DNA of 64,000 bases from Paucimonas sp. (GTDB taxonomy: Bacteria > Pseudomonadota > Gammaproteobacteria > Pseudomonadales > Pseudomonadaceae). The stretch is from contig JAIRVG010000056.1 in assembly GCA_031253995.1 (NCBI GenBank), positions 1 through 64,000 on the forward strand, written 5' to 3'. Of the stretch, positions 48,037 through 59,223 are shown piece after piece; position 1 is the stretch's first letter; the number at the start of each line of letters is the position of its first letter. Below the pieces are notes generated by a model, which made no database searches, had not been told where the DNA came from, and was given only the letters and a program-made list of their open reading frames with translations. A program made the translations under genes and the position numbers.

Positions 48037-48062
48037 AGAGACTCACATCTCCATATGGAGAT
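48026..48062. promoter_or_regulatory. Two palindromes at the end of the activator gene
   Basis: AGTCTC-AATAAA-GAGACT at 48026-48043 spans the stop codon; ATCTCCATATGGAGAT at 48047-48062 is perfect and followed by TTTG. They share half-sites with 48174-48189 and may be activator sites. The second could also act as a weak terminator. Confidence 0.45.
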
Positions 48063-48074
48063 TTTGTTCCTGAG

Positions 48075-48157
48075 GGCCCTATCGCTGGCAAGCCAGCTCC
48101 CACAGGTACCGTGTGCGCCGCAAAACCTGTGGGAGCTGGCTTGCCAGCGATGAGGCC
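48075..48157. repeat. REPIN (GCTGGCAAGCCAGC type)
   Basis: Arms GGCCCTATCGCTGGCAAGCC from 48075 and their complement ending at 48157, with a short central segment. Same arm type as 14032-14106. It lies between the palindromes and the sigma-54 promoter. Confidence 0.9.
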
Positions 48158-48173
48158 CTTGAGCTCACCAGAA

Positions 48174-48189
48174 GTCTCTGATCAGAGAC
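48174..48189. promoter_or_regulatory. Candidate activator binding site for the GntP/hbdH promoter
   Basis: GTCTCTGATCAGAGAC is a perfect 16-bp palindrome 63 bases before the -24 element, a normal distance for a sigma-54 enhancer. Confidence 0.6.
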
Positions 48190-48251
48190 AAAATCGACCA
48201 AGCGATCCAAACAAAAAGACTTTCCCCTTGTAAATCAGCTACTTAAACACC

Positions 48252-48267
48252 TGGCACAATCCCTGCT
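48252..48267 (+). promoter_or_regulatory. Sigma-54 promoter of the 3-hydroxybutyrate operon
   Basis: TGGCACAATCCCTGCT matches TGGCAC-n5-TTGCW at all but one base, with the GG and GC dinucleotides in register. It lies 46 bases before the permease ATG. Confidence 0.85.
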
Positions 48268-48313
48268 ATCTCCTTGTCACCAACAAAAACAAGATCCACC
48301 AAGGAGACACCCG

Positions 48314-49705
48314 ATGAGCGTAATCATCGCCCTGGCAGCCCTCGCGCTGCTGATGCTGGCGGCCTACCGCGGCTACAGCGTCATCCTCTTCGCCCCCATC
48401 GCCGCCCTCGGCGCCGTCCTGCTCACTGATCCGTCCGCCGTGGCGCCCGCCTTCACCGGGGTGTTCATGGAAAAGATGGTCGGCTTCATCAAGCTCTACT
48501 TCCCGGTGTTCCTGCTCGGCGCGGTGTTCGGCAAGCTGATCGAGCTGTCCGGCTTCTCCCGCTCCATCGTCGCCGCCGCCATCCGCCTGCTCGGCACGCG
48601 CCAGGCAATGCTGGTGATCGTGCTGGTCTGTGCCCTGCTCACCTACGGCGGCGTGTCGCTGTTCGTGGTGGTGTTCGCGGTGTACCCGTTCGCCGCCGAG
48701 ATGTTCCGCCAGAGCAACATCCCCAAGCGCCTGATCCCGGCGACCATCGCCCTCGGCGCGTTTTCCTTCACCATGGACGCCCTGCCCGGCACCCCGCAGA
48801 TCCAGAACATCATCCCCAGCACCTTCTTCAACACCACCGCCTGGGCGGCACCGTGGCTGGGGCTGATCGGCACCCTGTTCGTCTTCTGTACCGGCATGCT
48901 CTACCTGCAACGCCAGCGCAACAAGGCCCTGCGCGCCGGTGAAGGCTACGGCACCGAGTTGCGCAACGAGCCGGAAACCGCCGATGACCTGAAGCTGCCC
49001 AACCCGCTGCTGGCCCTGTCGCCGCTGCTGCTGGTGGGCATCATGAACCTGCTGTTCACCCACTGGATCCCCGAGTGGTACGGCAAGAGCCACAGCCTGC
49101 AACTGCCGGGCATGGCCGCGCCGGTGCAGACCGATATCGCCAAGCTCACCGCCATCTGGGCCGTGGAGGCCGCGCTGCTGCTGGGCATCCTGCTGGTGCT
49201 GGTCGCCGGGTTCAAGGCGATCAAGAGCCGCCTGGCCGAAGGCACCAAGAGCGCGGTCGGTGGCGCCCTGCTGGCCGCGATGAACACCGCCTCGGAATAC
49301 GGCTTCGGTGCAGTCATCGCCTCGCTGCCGGGCTTCCTGGTGCTGGCCGATGCGCTGCGGGCGATTCCCAATCCGCTGGTCAACGAAGCGATCACCGTGA
49401 CCCTGCTGGCCGGCATCACCGGCTCGGCCTCCGGCGGCATGAGCATTGCCCTGGCGGCCATGTCCGACAGCTTCATCGCCGCGGCCAATGCCGCCAATAT
49501 CCCGCTGGAAGTGCTGCACCGCGTCGCCGCCATGGCCAGCGGCGGCATGGACACCCTGCCGCACAATGGCGCGGTGATCACCCTGCTGGCGGTCACCGGG
49601 CTGACCCACCGCGAGGCCTACAAGGACATCTTCGGCATTACCCTGATCAAGACCCTGGCGGTGTTCGTCGTGATCGCCACCTTCTACGCCACCGGCATCG
49701 TTTGA
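48314..49705 (+). CDS. GntP-family permease, probably for 3-hydroxybutyrate
   Basis: 463 residues; ATG follows AAGGAG. About twelve membrane helices; family segments PVFLLGAVFGKLIELSG, VCALLTYGGVSLFVVVFAVYP and LPGTPQIQNIIPS. GntP members move gluconate or hydroxyacids with protons. The next gene, 12 bases downstream, is 3-hydroxybutyrate dehydrogenase, so its likely cargo is D-3-hydroxybutyrate. Confidence 0.92.
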   Translation: MSVIIALAALALLMLAAYRGYSVILFAPIAALGAVLLTDPSAVAPAFTGVFMEKMVGFIKLYFPVFLLGAVFGKLIELSGFSRSIVAAAIRLLGTRQAMLVIVLVCALLTYGGVSLFVVVFAVYPFAAEMFRQSNIPKRLIPATIALGAFSFTMDALPGTPQIQNIIPSTFFNTTAWAAPWLGLIGTLFVFCTGMLYLQRQRNKALRAGEGYGTELRNEPETADDLKLPNPLLALSPLLLVGIMNLLFTHWIPEWYGKSHSLQLPGMAAPVQTDIAKLTAIWAVEAALLLGILLVLVAGFKAIKSRLAEGTKSAVGGALLAAMNTASEYGFGAVIASLPGFLVLADALRAIPNPLVNEAITVTLLAGITGSASGGMSIALAAMSDSFIAAANAANIPLEVLHRVAAMASGGMDTLPHNGAVITLLAVTGLTHREAYKDIFGITLIKTLAVFVVIATFYATGIV

Positions 49706-49717
49706 GGACCTGACTGC

Positions 49718-50488
49718 ATGAAACTTTCCGGAAAAACCGCACTGGTCACCGGCTCCACCAGCGGCATCGGCCTGGGCATCGCCCGGGTCCTGGCCGAGGC
49801 TGGCGCCGATATCCTGCTCAACGGCTTCGGCGACCCGGCTGCGGCGCTGGCCGAGGTCGGCCGGTTCGGCACCAGGGTCCGTCATCACCCTGCCGACCTG
49901 GGTGATGTCGCCCAGCTGGAGGCGCTGTTCGCCTTTGCCCAGCGGGAGTTCGGTGGGGTCGACATTCTCGTCAACAACGCGGGCATCCAGCATGTGGCGC
50001 CGGTGGACGAGTTCCCGGTGGAGCGCTGGGACGCGATCATCGCGGTCAATCTGTCCGCGGTGTTCCATTGCACCCGCCTGGCCCTGCCGGGGATGCGCGA
50101 GCGCGGCTGGGGGCGGATCGTCAACGTCGCCTCGGTGCACGGCCAGGTGGGCTCGGTGGGCAAGGCGGCGTATGTGGCGGCCAAGCATGGGGTGATCGGG
50201 CTGACCAAGGTGGTCGGGCTGGAGACGGCGACCACAGCGATCACCTGCAACGCCATCTGCCCAGGCTGGGTGCTGACGCCGCTGGTGCAGAAGCAGATCG
50301 ACGATCGGGCGGCCAGTGGGGTCGATCCGAGTCAGGCGCAGCATGACCTGCTGGCGGAGAAGCAGCCGTCGCTGGCGTTCGTCACGCCGGAGCACCTGGG
50401 GGAGTTGACCTTGTTCCTGTGCAGCGAGGCGGGCAGCCAGGTGCGGGGGGCGGCCTGGAATGTCGATGGCGGCTGGCTGGCCCAATAA
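49718..50488 (+). CDS. hbdH: 3-hydroxybutyrate dehydrogenase
   Basis: 256 residues with GAGGA upstream. SDR motifs: TGSTSGIG, NNAGIQHVAPVDEFP, Ser in NVASVHGQVGS, YVAAK. The text ICPGWVLTPLVQKQIDDRA and the tail AWNVDGGWLAQ are characteristic of D-3-hydroxybutyrate dehydrogenase. It oxidises 3-hydroxybutyrate to acetoacetate with NAD. Part of the sigma-54 operon. Confidence 0.96.
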   Translation: MKLSGKTALVTGSTSGIGLGIARVLAEAGADILLNGFGDPAAALAEVGRFGTRVRHHPADLGDVAQLEALFAFAQREFGGVDILVNNAGIQHVAPVDEFPVERWDAIIAVNLSAVFHCTRLALPGMRERGWGRIVNVASVHGQVGSVGKAAYVAAKHGVIGLTKVVGLETATTAITCNAICPGWVLTPLVQKQIDDRAASGVDPSQAQHDLLAEKQPSLAFVTPEHLGELTLFLCSEAGSQVRGAAWNVDGGWLAQ

Positions 50489-50504
50489 ACCCTGGCGCCA
50501 CAAT

Positions 50505-50536
50505 CCTTGTGGGCGGGTTCACCCGCGCCCACAGGG
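50505..50536. repeat. Compact REP palindrome
   Basis: CCTTGTGGGCGGGTTCACCC followed by GCGCCCACAGGG. It forms one hairpin after the dehydrogenase gene and may end the transcript or lower expression of the next gene. Confidence 0.75.
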
Positions 50537-50598
50537 TTCGCCTCCGGAAACGATGAGGCTAGACTCAAGGCATTGACAGACCAACAGGAAAACTCGGC

Positions 50599-52560
<1,962 letters not shown>

Positions 52561-52598
52561 TCGCCGGCTTTTACCCGCAACCCCGAGGCACCCGCATC

Positions 52599-52874
52599 AT
52601 GAAAGCACAGGCCCGTCACATCCTGGTCAAGACCGCCGAAGAGGCCGAGCAGCTCAAGCAACGCATCGCCACGGGCGAGGCCTTCGACGTGCTGGCGAAG
52701 AAACACTCGATCTGCCCGTCGGGCAAGCGCGGCGGCGACCTGGGCGAAATCCGCCCTGGGCAGATGGTGGGGGCGATCGACCAGGTGATCTTCAAGAAAC
52801 CGCTGCGCACGGTGCATGGGCCGATCAAGAGCAAGTTCGGCTATCACCTGGTGCAGACGTTCTATCGGGACTAA
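52599..52874 (+). CDS. Small parvulin-type peptidyl-prolyl isomerase (second copy)
   Basis: 91 residues. AQARHILVKT, CPSGKRGGDLGEIRPGQMV and SKFGYHLVQTFYRD mark the parvulin fold. It is about the same size as the protein at 42368 but more basic. No signal peptide. Its stop overlaps the stop of the convergent DUF1652 gene. Confidence 0.93.
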   Translation: MKAQARHILVKTAEEAEQLKQRIATGEAFDVLAKKHSICPSGKRGGDLGEIRPGQMVGAIDQVIFKKPLRTVHGPIKSKFGYHLVQTFYRD

Positions 52875-53125
52875 CTGGCATCGCGCAAAGGCACGACCAC
52901 CTGCTTGTCCAGCAGGTCGCAGCGCATGCGGCTCACCAGGCTGGCAATGGCCCGGCTGCTGTCCAGTTGCTCGGGGCGGATGCCGGTGACCTGCAGGTCG
53001 AAATGGTGGGAACCGCGATTGAACAACTGCACGGTCAGGGAACGATCAGCCGCCTGGGTGCAGCGGCAACGGACGGGCAAGAAACTCTTCTCGATGATAT
53101 CGCGCAGTTCCAGCGTAGATAGCAT
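52871..53125 (-). CDS. DUF1652-type small protein
   Basis: 84 residues from ATG 53125, which lies eight bases after GGGAG; an ATG at 53131 is too close to that site. ELRDIIEKSFLPVRCRC, LTVQLFNRGS and VTGI are typical of this small family found mainly in Pseudomonas. Function unknown. It overlaps the end of the parvulin gene on the opposite strand. Confidence 0.85.
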   Translation of the reverse strand: MLSTLELRDIIEKSFLPVRCRCTQAADRSLTVQLFNRGSHHFDLQVTGIRPEQLDSSRAIASLVSRMRCDLLDKQVVVPLRDAS

Positions 53126-53319
53126 TTCCATGTCTCCCGGGCAGTTGAAGGACCGCAGCTCCGTGCTTGCGGTGCGTTCTCAATCGTAGGCCAATGGATT
53201 GGATCCGGTCAGATTATTTCCCGATAAGCCGCCGGGTTTACTGCGTCGATGGTTTATCATCTCGCCCGGGATCAGGCCAAAGGCCATGAGCCACGATTCA
53301 AGGGATGAAGAGAGCCATC

Positions 53320-54426
53320 ATGGGGAAAGCGACACACAACGCGCGACTGCGGGCACTGATCCAGAGCGTCGAAGGCGCCATCAGCCCGAACAGCGGCAAG
53401 GACGAACTGCTGGCTGCGGTACAGCAGGTCCGTGACTTCAACGAACCATTGCAGTTCGACAACACCACGCCCAAGACCCTGGGCCTGGGCAGCCTCGCCC
53501 TCCTCGCCGCACTCATCGCCTTCGGCCAGTGGGCCCCGTTCGAGGCCAAGGCCTGGCTCACTCGATTCTTCGGCATGCAGTACGGCAATGCACTGACCCT
53601 GGCCGGCATCGCCGCACTGGTGGTGATGATCGCCAGCTTTGGCTTCATGCGTGTGCGTTCGAACCGGTTGCGCAAGGTCTCCGAGGACATCGCCCGCTAC
53701 TCGTCATGGGATACCATCAGTCTCTACAGCATCGATACGCCAGGCGCGGTCCTGCTGCAGCGTCTGTCCAACGACTTCGGCGACTACAACCGCGGCAACT
53801 ACAGCCGCGACATCACCTCTGCCGCACAGGCCGTGTATCCCGGCGCAGTCCATGAGTTGCCCTACGCTTATTACCAGTTGCACTACGTCAACAAGCGCAT
53901 CGTCACCACCACGGAATCCGACGGCAAGGGTGGCACCCGCACGGTGACCAAAACGGTCTACGACCACTACGACCGCTACAGCCTGGTGATCGATTTCCCG
54001 TGGGTCGAGGGTATCACCGCCCAGACCACCGGCGACGGCGCCCTGAACTTCGAGCACCGCCACGACACCGCGTCCAGCGAGTTCAACAAGGCCTTCACCC
54101 TCTCCGGCGGCACCCGCATGGCCTGCGCGAAGTTCGCCAAGCCGGTCACCGTCCTGCACCTGCTGAACATGCACAAACACTTTCGCGGCATGAACCTGGA
54201 GTTCTCCTGGCACGGCCAGCTGTGCCTGAGCTTCGAAGACAGCAACACCCTCGACTTCGACATGCGTTGCGACCTGTCCAGCCCGGACGAATTTCACGCC
54301 TGGATCGACGAAGGCGTACGCCTGCCTCGCCTGGAAAGCGCCCTGGCCATGGTTCATACCCTGGCCGAGCAACACGACGACAACTTCAACCTGCCGAACA
54401 CGGCGGCCCATCAAAAGGAATATTGA
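53320..54426 (+). CDS. Membrane protein, DUF3137-type, partner of LemA
   Basis: 368 residues from ATG 53320 (an ATG at 53305 has no usable ribosome site). Two membrane helices near 50-75 and 88-112, then a cytoplasmic or periplasmic beta-rich domain of 250 residues with YAYYQLHYVNKRIVTTTES, FNKAFTLSGG and MHKHFRGMNLEFSW. The family is often encoded next to LemA, as here (three-base gap). Function unknown; envelope stress or membrane scaffolding is possible. The 194 bases upstream to the divergent DUF1652 gene contain no site I can define. Confidence 0.78.
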   Translation: MGKATHNARLRALIQSVEGAISPNSGKDELLAAVQQVRDFNEPLQFDNTTPKTLGLGSLALLAALIAFGQWAPFEAKAWLTRFFGMQYGNALTLAGIAALVVMIASFGFMRVRSNRLRKVSEDIARYSSWDTISLYSIDTPGAVLLQRLSNDFGDYNRGNYSRDITSAAQAVYPGAVHELPYAYYQLHYVNKRIVTTTESDGKGGTRTVTKTVYDHYDRYSLVIDFPWVEGITAQTTGDGALNFEHRHDTASSEFNKAFTLSGGTRMACAKFAKPVTVLHLLNMHKHFRGMNLEFSWHGQLCLSFEDSNTLDFDMRCDLSSPDEFHAWIDEGVRLPRLESALAMVHTLAEQHDDNFNLPNTAAHQKEY

Positions 54427-54429
54427 GTC

Positions 54430-54999
54430 ATGAGTTCGACCCTGGTCACCCTGCTGGTCATTGCCGCGGTTGTCGCGATCGTGGTGATTTCGCTCTACAA
54501 CTCCATCATCGGCGGCGCCAACCGTGCCCAGCGCGCCTGGTCCGACGTGCTCACCTACGAGCGGCAGAAGACCCGCGTACTCGACGCTCTGCAGCAGCAG
54601 GTCGGCAGCTACAAGGAATACGAACAGAAGATCCTCACCGACATCACCCGCTTGCGCAGCGCCATTCATGGCCTGCCGGACCAGGCCAACGGCCAGTCGC
54701 TGGTCGGCTCGCAGCAGGCCACCCGGGAACTGCTCAACGACCTGCGCGTGGTTTTCGAGGCCTACCCGGACCTGAAGGCCGCCGAGGTGGTCAACAACCT
54801 GATGCGCGAAATCGCCGAGCAGCAGGAGAACGTCGGCGCCGCGGTGGTGATCTTCAACGGCGAGGTGGAGCGGTTCAACAACACGATCCAGATGTTCCCG
54901 GGGTCGCTGGTGAACGGGATGCTGAACAAGAAGAGCGCGATCGTGCCGTTTTCCGATTCGGAGGCTTCGCGGAGTTTCGAGTACAAACCCAATTTCTGA
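54430..54999 (+). CDS. lemA: LemA family protein
   Basis: 189 residues. One N-terminal helix (LVTLLVIAAVVAIVVISLYNSII), then the coiled-coil LemA domain with NRAQRAWSDV and FNGEVERFNNTIQMFPGSLV near 140-160. LemA proteins are membrane-anchored with the N-terminus outside. Partner of the upstream DUF3137 protein and probably of the ATP-grasp protein downstream. Confidence 0.94.
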   Translation: MSSTLVTLLVIAAVVAIVVISLYNSIIGGANRAQRAWSDVLTYERQKTRVLDALQQQVGSYKEYEQKILTDITRLRSAIHGLPDQANGQSLVGSQQATRELLNDLRVVFEAYPDLKAAEVVNNLMREIAEQQENVGAAVVIFNGEVERFNNTIQMFPGSLVNGMLNKKSAIVPFSDSEASRSFEYKPNF

Positions 55000-55023
55000 T
55001 TGTCGTCATGGAGCGAAGACAGC

Positions 55024-55806
55024 ATGCGCCTTCTGTACCCGAGTGATCCGTTCGATAAAAAGCGTCCTGACGAGCAGTACGCCGAAGAACATGACGCGAT
55101 GGTGGCAGCCGGATTGTTGGCGTCGTTGTTTTCCTTCGAAGATTTCGAAGCCGGCACTTTCCGTCCCTCCCCAGCCCTGGAATCGGGCGAACGGGTGCTC
55201 TATCGGGGCTGGATGCTTACTCTCGATGCCTATGCCCGGCTGGTCGAGCAGTTGCAGGAAAAAGGTGGCGTGATGATCACCAGCCCCACGCAGTATCGCC
55301 ATTGCCATTACCTGCCGGAGTGGTACCCGACGCTGGCCGTCCATACCAGCGAAACCCGCGTCCTTGCGAGCGATGCCGACTTCGTCCAGGCGCTGCAAGG
55401 GCTAGACTGGCCGGGCTATTTCATCAAGGACTATGTGAAATCCTTGAATACCGGCAGCGGTAGCCTGGTAGACACCACGGAACAGATCGCCCCGCTGGTC
55501 GATCGGATGCGCCAGTATCGCGGCCAGGTCGAGGGCGGGATCTGCGTCAGGTGCCGGGAGGAGTATCTGGAGGAAACCGAGCGGCGCTATTTCGTATTGC
55601 ACGGAACGGCACATGGCGTCGAGGGTGAGGTACCGGAGCTGGTGAACGACTGCGCCCGCGTGATCGACAGTCCGTTCTTTTCCGTGGATGTCGTGCTCAG
55701 GTCGGATGGCGTGTTGCGGCTGGTCGAGCTGGGAGACGGACAGGTATCGGATCGCAAGGAGTGGTCGGCGGAGCGCTTCGCGTGGTTGTTGAGCAGCGCG
55801 AATTAG
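55024..55806 (+). CDS. ATP-grasp domain protein (DUF4343-like)
   Basis: 260 residues from ATG 55024 with GGAG. Central Lys in FIKDYVKSLNTGSGS and the C-terminal acidic cluster SVDVVLRSDGVLRLVELGDGQVSDRK match ATP-grasp metal- and ATP-binding segments. The family ligates an acid to an amine or alcohol; substrate unknown. It begins 24 bases after lemA, so it likely belongs to the same unit. Its stop overlaps the convergent lysE-type gene by four bases. Confidence 0.8.
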   Translation: MRLLYPSDPFDKKRPDEQYAEEHDAMVAAGLLASLFSFEDFEAGTFRPSPALESGERVLYRGWMLTLDAYARLVEQLQEKGGVMITSPTQYRHCHYLPEWYPTLAVHTSETRVLASDADFVQALQGLDWPGYFIKDYVKSLNTGSGSLVDTTEQIAPLVDRMRQYRGQVEGGICVRCREEYLEETERRYFVLHGTAHGVEGEVPELVNDCARVIDSPFFSVDVVLRSDGVLRLVELGDGQVSDRKEWSAERFAWLLSSAN

Positions 55807-56426
55807 CGCCTGGCGGCAAGCAGCCCTAACCCGGCGCAACTCAGTAGCGCGGCACTGATCCGGTTGAACAGGCGCCGCGGCCCCGGCTGGTTGAACCAGC
55901 GTTGCAGGTAAGCGCCGAGCCACGCATAGATGGCGATGGCGAACCACTCCAGCAGCAGGAACATCACGCCCAGCCAGAGGAACTGTTCGCTCACGGGTAC
56001 CTCACTGTTCATCACCACGAACTGCGGCAAGAAGGCGGTGAATATAAGAATGGCCTTGGGGTTGCCGGCCGCAACGAAAAACTCCTGTCGTGCCAGCCGC
56101 AGCACCCCGCCCTTGCGCTCGACCACCACCCCACCCTGCCCGACCGGTGCCCGCCACAGTTGCCAGGCGATGTAAAAAAGGTAGAACGCTCCCAGCACCT
56201 TGATCGCCAGGAACAGGTATTCACTGGTGTGCAGCACCACGGCCAGGCCGAGGGCGGCGAGGACGATCATGCCGGCGAACGCGAACAGGCGGCCGATGCC
56301 GGCGACGCAGGCGGTGCGCAGGCCGTAGCGGCTGGCGTTGTTCAGCGACAGCAGGTTGTTCGGGCCGGGGGCCATGTTGAGGGCGAAGCAGGCGGGGATG
56401 AACAGTGCGAGGGTGGAGAGGTCCAT
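55803..56426 (-). CDS. LysE/RhtB-family amino acid exporter
   Basis: 207 residues from ATG 56426 with AAGGAG. PGPNNLLSLNNASRYGLR near 20 is the family signature; AAGNPKAILIFTAFLPQF is the second conserved segment. About six helices. It exports amino acids or their analogues. The upstream 280 bases hold a REPIN. Confidence 0.92.
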   Translation of the reverse strand: MDLSTLALFIPACFALNMAPGPNNLLSLNNASRYGLRTACVAGIGRLFAFAGMIVLAALGLAVVLHTSEYLFLAIKVLGAFYLFYIAWQLWRAPVGQGGVVVERKGGVLRLARQEFFVAAGNPKAILIFTAFLPQFVVMNSEVPVSEQFLWLGVMFLLLEWFAIAIYAWLGAYLQRWFNQPGPRRLFNRISAALLSCAGLGLLAARR

Positions 56427-56520
56427 GGCTGGCTCCTTGAGTGGGGAGCCAGCTTCGGGGGTGCTGGAGGGTGGCGTCAAGCGGTGCTTCGCCGTCGCGC
56501 AGAGAACACAAGTCGAGAGC

Positions 56521-56616
56521 TCGACGCGGACCTTGTGGGAGCGGGTTCACCCGCGATAGCGATGGTGGATTCACTACCGTAATCGCGGGTAAACCCGCCC
56601 ACAGAGTCCGCGTCGA
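56521..56616. repeat. REPIN with extended arms
   Basis: Arms TCGACGCGGACCTTGTGGGA (56521) and the complementary ACAGAGTCCGCGTCGA ending at 56616. Both flanks carry a further repeated sequence (about 56484 and up to 56658) that also precedes the REPIN at 35652. Confidence 0.9.
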
Positions 56617-56709
56617 GCATTCGGCCCATGTTCACTGCGCGACAGCGCAGCCCAGCGGGCTGGGTGGACTCCCACAGAGTCCGTGCAGGGCCTGATTTGC
56701 CCGTACGAA

Positions 56710-59145
56710 TTACCAGTCGTGCGTATACCCCACCGTCAACACAGTCCCCGGCGCCGGTAGATGGCTGGTATTGGTACTGCTACGCATCAACTGGCTGTAC
56801 AGCGGGTAGTAGTCACGGTTGAACAGGTTCTGGATACCCACGCTGACCCGGTCATCCGCGCCGATCCGGTACTGGCTGACCAGATCCACCGTGGCATAAC
56901 CATCCACCTTGCGCCGACCGAAACTGGCCACGCCATCGAGGCGATAGTCGTCGCTGTCGAACCAGGTCAGCTGGGCACGGTGGCTCCAGTCCTCGTCAGG
57001 CTTGTACTGCACATAGGCAGTGACCTTCAGCGGCGGGATGCGGTAGCCGGTCATGTCCCGCCAGTCGCCGTTGTCCGGTTTCTCCCGGCCCTTGAGCCAG
57101 CTGAAGGTACCGCCAGCACCCCAACGTTCATCGGTGGTCAGCCAGTCGGCGCTGCCTTCGATACCGTAGATGCGCTCTTGGGTACGGGTAAGGATCAGGC
57201 CGTTGTTGAAGCTCTGCACATCCCCAAGCTTGGAGGTGGTGTAGAACACCGCCAGGGTCGCCAGGGTCTGCTCGCCCAGCCCGCCGCGCCAGCCCAGCTC
57301 GTAATTGTTGGTCTTCACCGGCTCCAGGTTGGACGAGTCGATATCGAAACCGCGCCGGGCGTTGCGCAGTTGCACGCCGATATCCGGCAACTGGAAGCCC
57401 TGGCTGAACGCGGCGTAGATCTCCTGCCCGGTCACCGGCGACCAGGTCAGGCTGAGGTTCGACAGCAGCGCATCGTAGTTGATCTCGCCACCGGCCACGG
57501 TCGCAGGCGATGCCGCGCCGGACTCCGACAGCGGGATGAAGTCGTCGTAGCGTGCCGTGGCGTACTCGTAGCGCACCCCGCCTTCCATCGACCATTGCTC
57601 GTTGAAGCGATGCTGCAACTGGGCAAAACCGCCGAGGCTGCGGGTGGTCAGGTCGGGCATGTAGGTGAGCCGGCCGATCTTGTCGTAGACCCGCCCGCCG
57701 CTGGCGTCATAAAGGGCCGGGTCGAAGATGTCGATCGGCATGTCGCTGCGCTCGTGGTTGAAGTCGGCGCCCCACAGCAGTTCGGTGTCGCCCGCCTCAC
57801 CCAGCGGCGTGCGCAGGGTCACGCGGCTGCCGAACACTTCGCTGTTCTGCATCACCTGGTCGACATTGCGCCCGCGGGTGGCCACGCCACGGGCATCGAA
57901 GGGCGTGAAGCGGGTGAAATAGTCGCGGTAGTAGAGCTGCGCGTTGAGGGTGCTGCCAAGCACGTCGGCGTGGGCGTATTCCAGGTTGAGCAAGGTGTTC
58001 TTGATCTGGTTCTGCTCGTCGAGGGACAGGCCCGACAGCGGCTGCGCCGGCACCGATCCCGGCGGCAGGCTGTTCACCCGCGGGTCGGCGGTGTAGTCGC
58101 TGTCCTGCTCGGCGTTGTAGTGGCTAGCAGATAGCTGGATGCGCTGGTCGTCGTCGATGCGCAGGCCGAGCTTGCCGCCGATGTTGTAGGTGTTGGAATC
58201 GAACAGGTCGCCCTGGCTCGGCTCCGGGGCGATGCGATGGCCGTTGGCGTCATAGGACGCCCCGATATGCCGGGCGCCGAAGTCGACGGCGTAGTCCACC
58301 TTGCCCTCGGAGCCGGAGAAGTGCTGCTGCAGTTGCCCGCCCAGGCCATCGCGGCCCAGCCGGCTCAGCGGCGAGACGGCATTGAAGGTGGTCTGCGCAC
58401 GGTTTTCGCCACCCGCCGGGCGGGTGGTGATGGAGATGATCCCGCCCGTGGCGCCGGCACCGTAGATCGCGCTGCTGCCGCGGATCACCTCGACCCGCTC
58501 GATCAGTTCAGGGTCGATATTGGCCAGGTTGCGCGAGGAATCGCGGTTGGTGTTCAGCGGCACGCCGTCCACCAGCACCAGCATGGTCCGGCCACGCAGG
58601 GTCTGGCCATAGTCGGTGACGGTGCGGCTGGAGTCGGCCATGCCCGGAACGGCCTTGGCCAGCACGGTGGCGAGACTGTCCGAGCCCTGGCTCAACTGCT
58701 CAAGCTGCTCGCGCTCGATGACGTTGACCTGCCGGGCCTGGGGCACCAGGTCGCTACGGGTGCGCGACGAAGTGATCTCCAGGCTCGACAGCTCCACGGC
58801 ACTGGCCGCGCTGCTCGGTGCTGGCGCCCCATCAGGCACTACGACGAAGGTGTGCTCGTCACGCTCCTCGGCGTTCAGGCCACTGTTGCCCAGCAGGCGC
58901 TGCAGGGCCTGCTCCAGCGTATAGCGCCCCTTGAGCGCCGGGGCCGTCTTGCCGCTGGTGATATCGCTGGCGAACAGGATCTGCGCATTGGCCTGGCGGG
59001 CCAGGGCGCTCAGGGATTGCTCCAGCGAAGCCGCCGGCACATCGAACTCGACGGGCGCCGACTCGGCCATGGCGAACGGACTGGACAACAGGCCGGCGGC
59101 CAGCAACGACAGGGGAAGCGGCGCGCGCAACAGGGACTGACTCAC
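56710..59145 (-). CDS. TonB-dependent siderophore receptor with signalling domain (FecA/FpvA type)
   Basis: 811 residues from GTG 59145 with GGAG. Signal peptide to about 27 (AMA). The STN signalling domain at 30-105 (FDVPAASLEQSLSALARQAN) relays binding to the FecR-like protein. The plug includes RGRTMLVLVDGVPLNT and IERVEVIRGSSAIYGAGATGG; the barrel ends with YTHDW. The ligand is an iron complex; sequence alone does not name it. It is the third gene of the sigma factor, anti-sigma, receptor unit. Confidence 0.95.
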   Translation of the reverse strand: MSQSLLRAPLPLSLLAAGLLSSPFAMAESAPVEFDVPAASLEQSLSALARQANAQILFASDITSGKTAPALKGRYTLEQALQRLLGNSGLNAEERDEHTFVVVPDGAPAPSSAASAVELSSLEITSSRTRSDLVPQARQVNVIEREQLEQLSQGSDSLATVLAKAVPGMADSSRTVTDYGQTLRGRTMLVLVDGVPLNTNRDSSRNLANIDPELIERVEVIRGSSAIYGAGATGGIISITTRPAGGENRAQTTFNAVSPLSRLGRDGLGGQLQQHFSGSEGKVDYAVDFGARHIGASYDANGHRIAPEPSQGDLFDSNTYNIGGKLGLRIDDDQRIQLSASHYNAEQDSDYTADPRVNSLPPGSVPAQPLSGLSLDEQNQIKNTLLNLEYAHADVLGSTLNAQLYYRDYFTRFTPFDARGVATRGRNVDQVMQNSEVFGSRVTLRTPLGEAGDTELLWGADFNHERSDMPIDIFDPALYDASGGRVYDKIGRLTYMPDLTTRSLGGFAQLQHRFNEQWSMEGGVRYEYATARYDDFIPLSESGAASPATVAGGEINYDALLSNLSLTWSPVTGQEIYAAFSQGFQLPDIGVQLRNARRGFDIDSSNLEPVKTNNYELGWRGGLGEQTLATLAVFYTTSKLGDVQSFNNGLILTRTQERIYGIEGSADWLTTDERWGAGGTFSWLKGREKPDNGDWRDMTGYRIPPLKVTAYVQYKPDEDWSHRAQLTWFDSDDYRLDGVASFGRRKVDGYATVDLVSQYRIGADDRVSVGIQNLFNRDYYPLYSQLMRSSTNTSHLPAPGTVLTVGYTHDW

Positions 59146-59223
59146 GTAAGGCTCTCCAGGAAATGAAGGGGGTCATGGAGATAGCCGCCGCTCGCAGCAC
59201 ATAACCCTACCCTGTCCGTGAAA

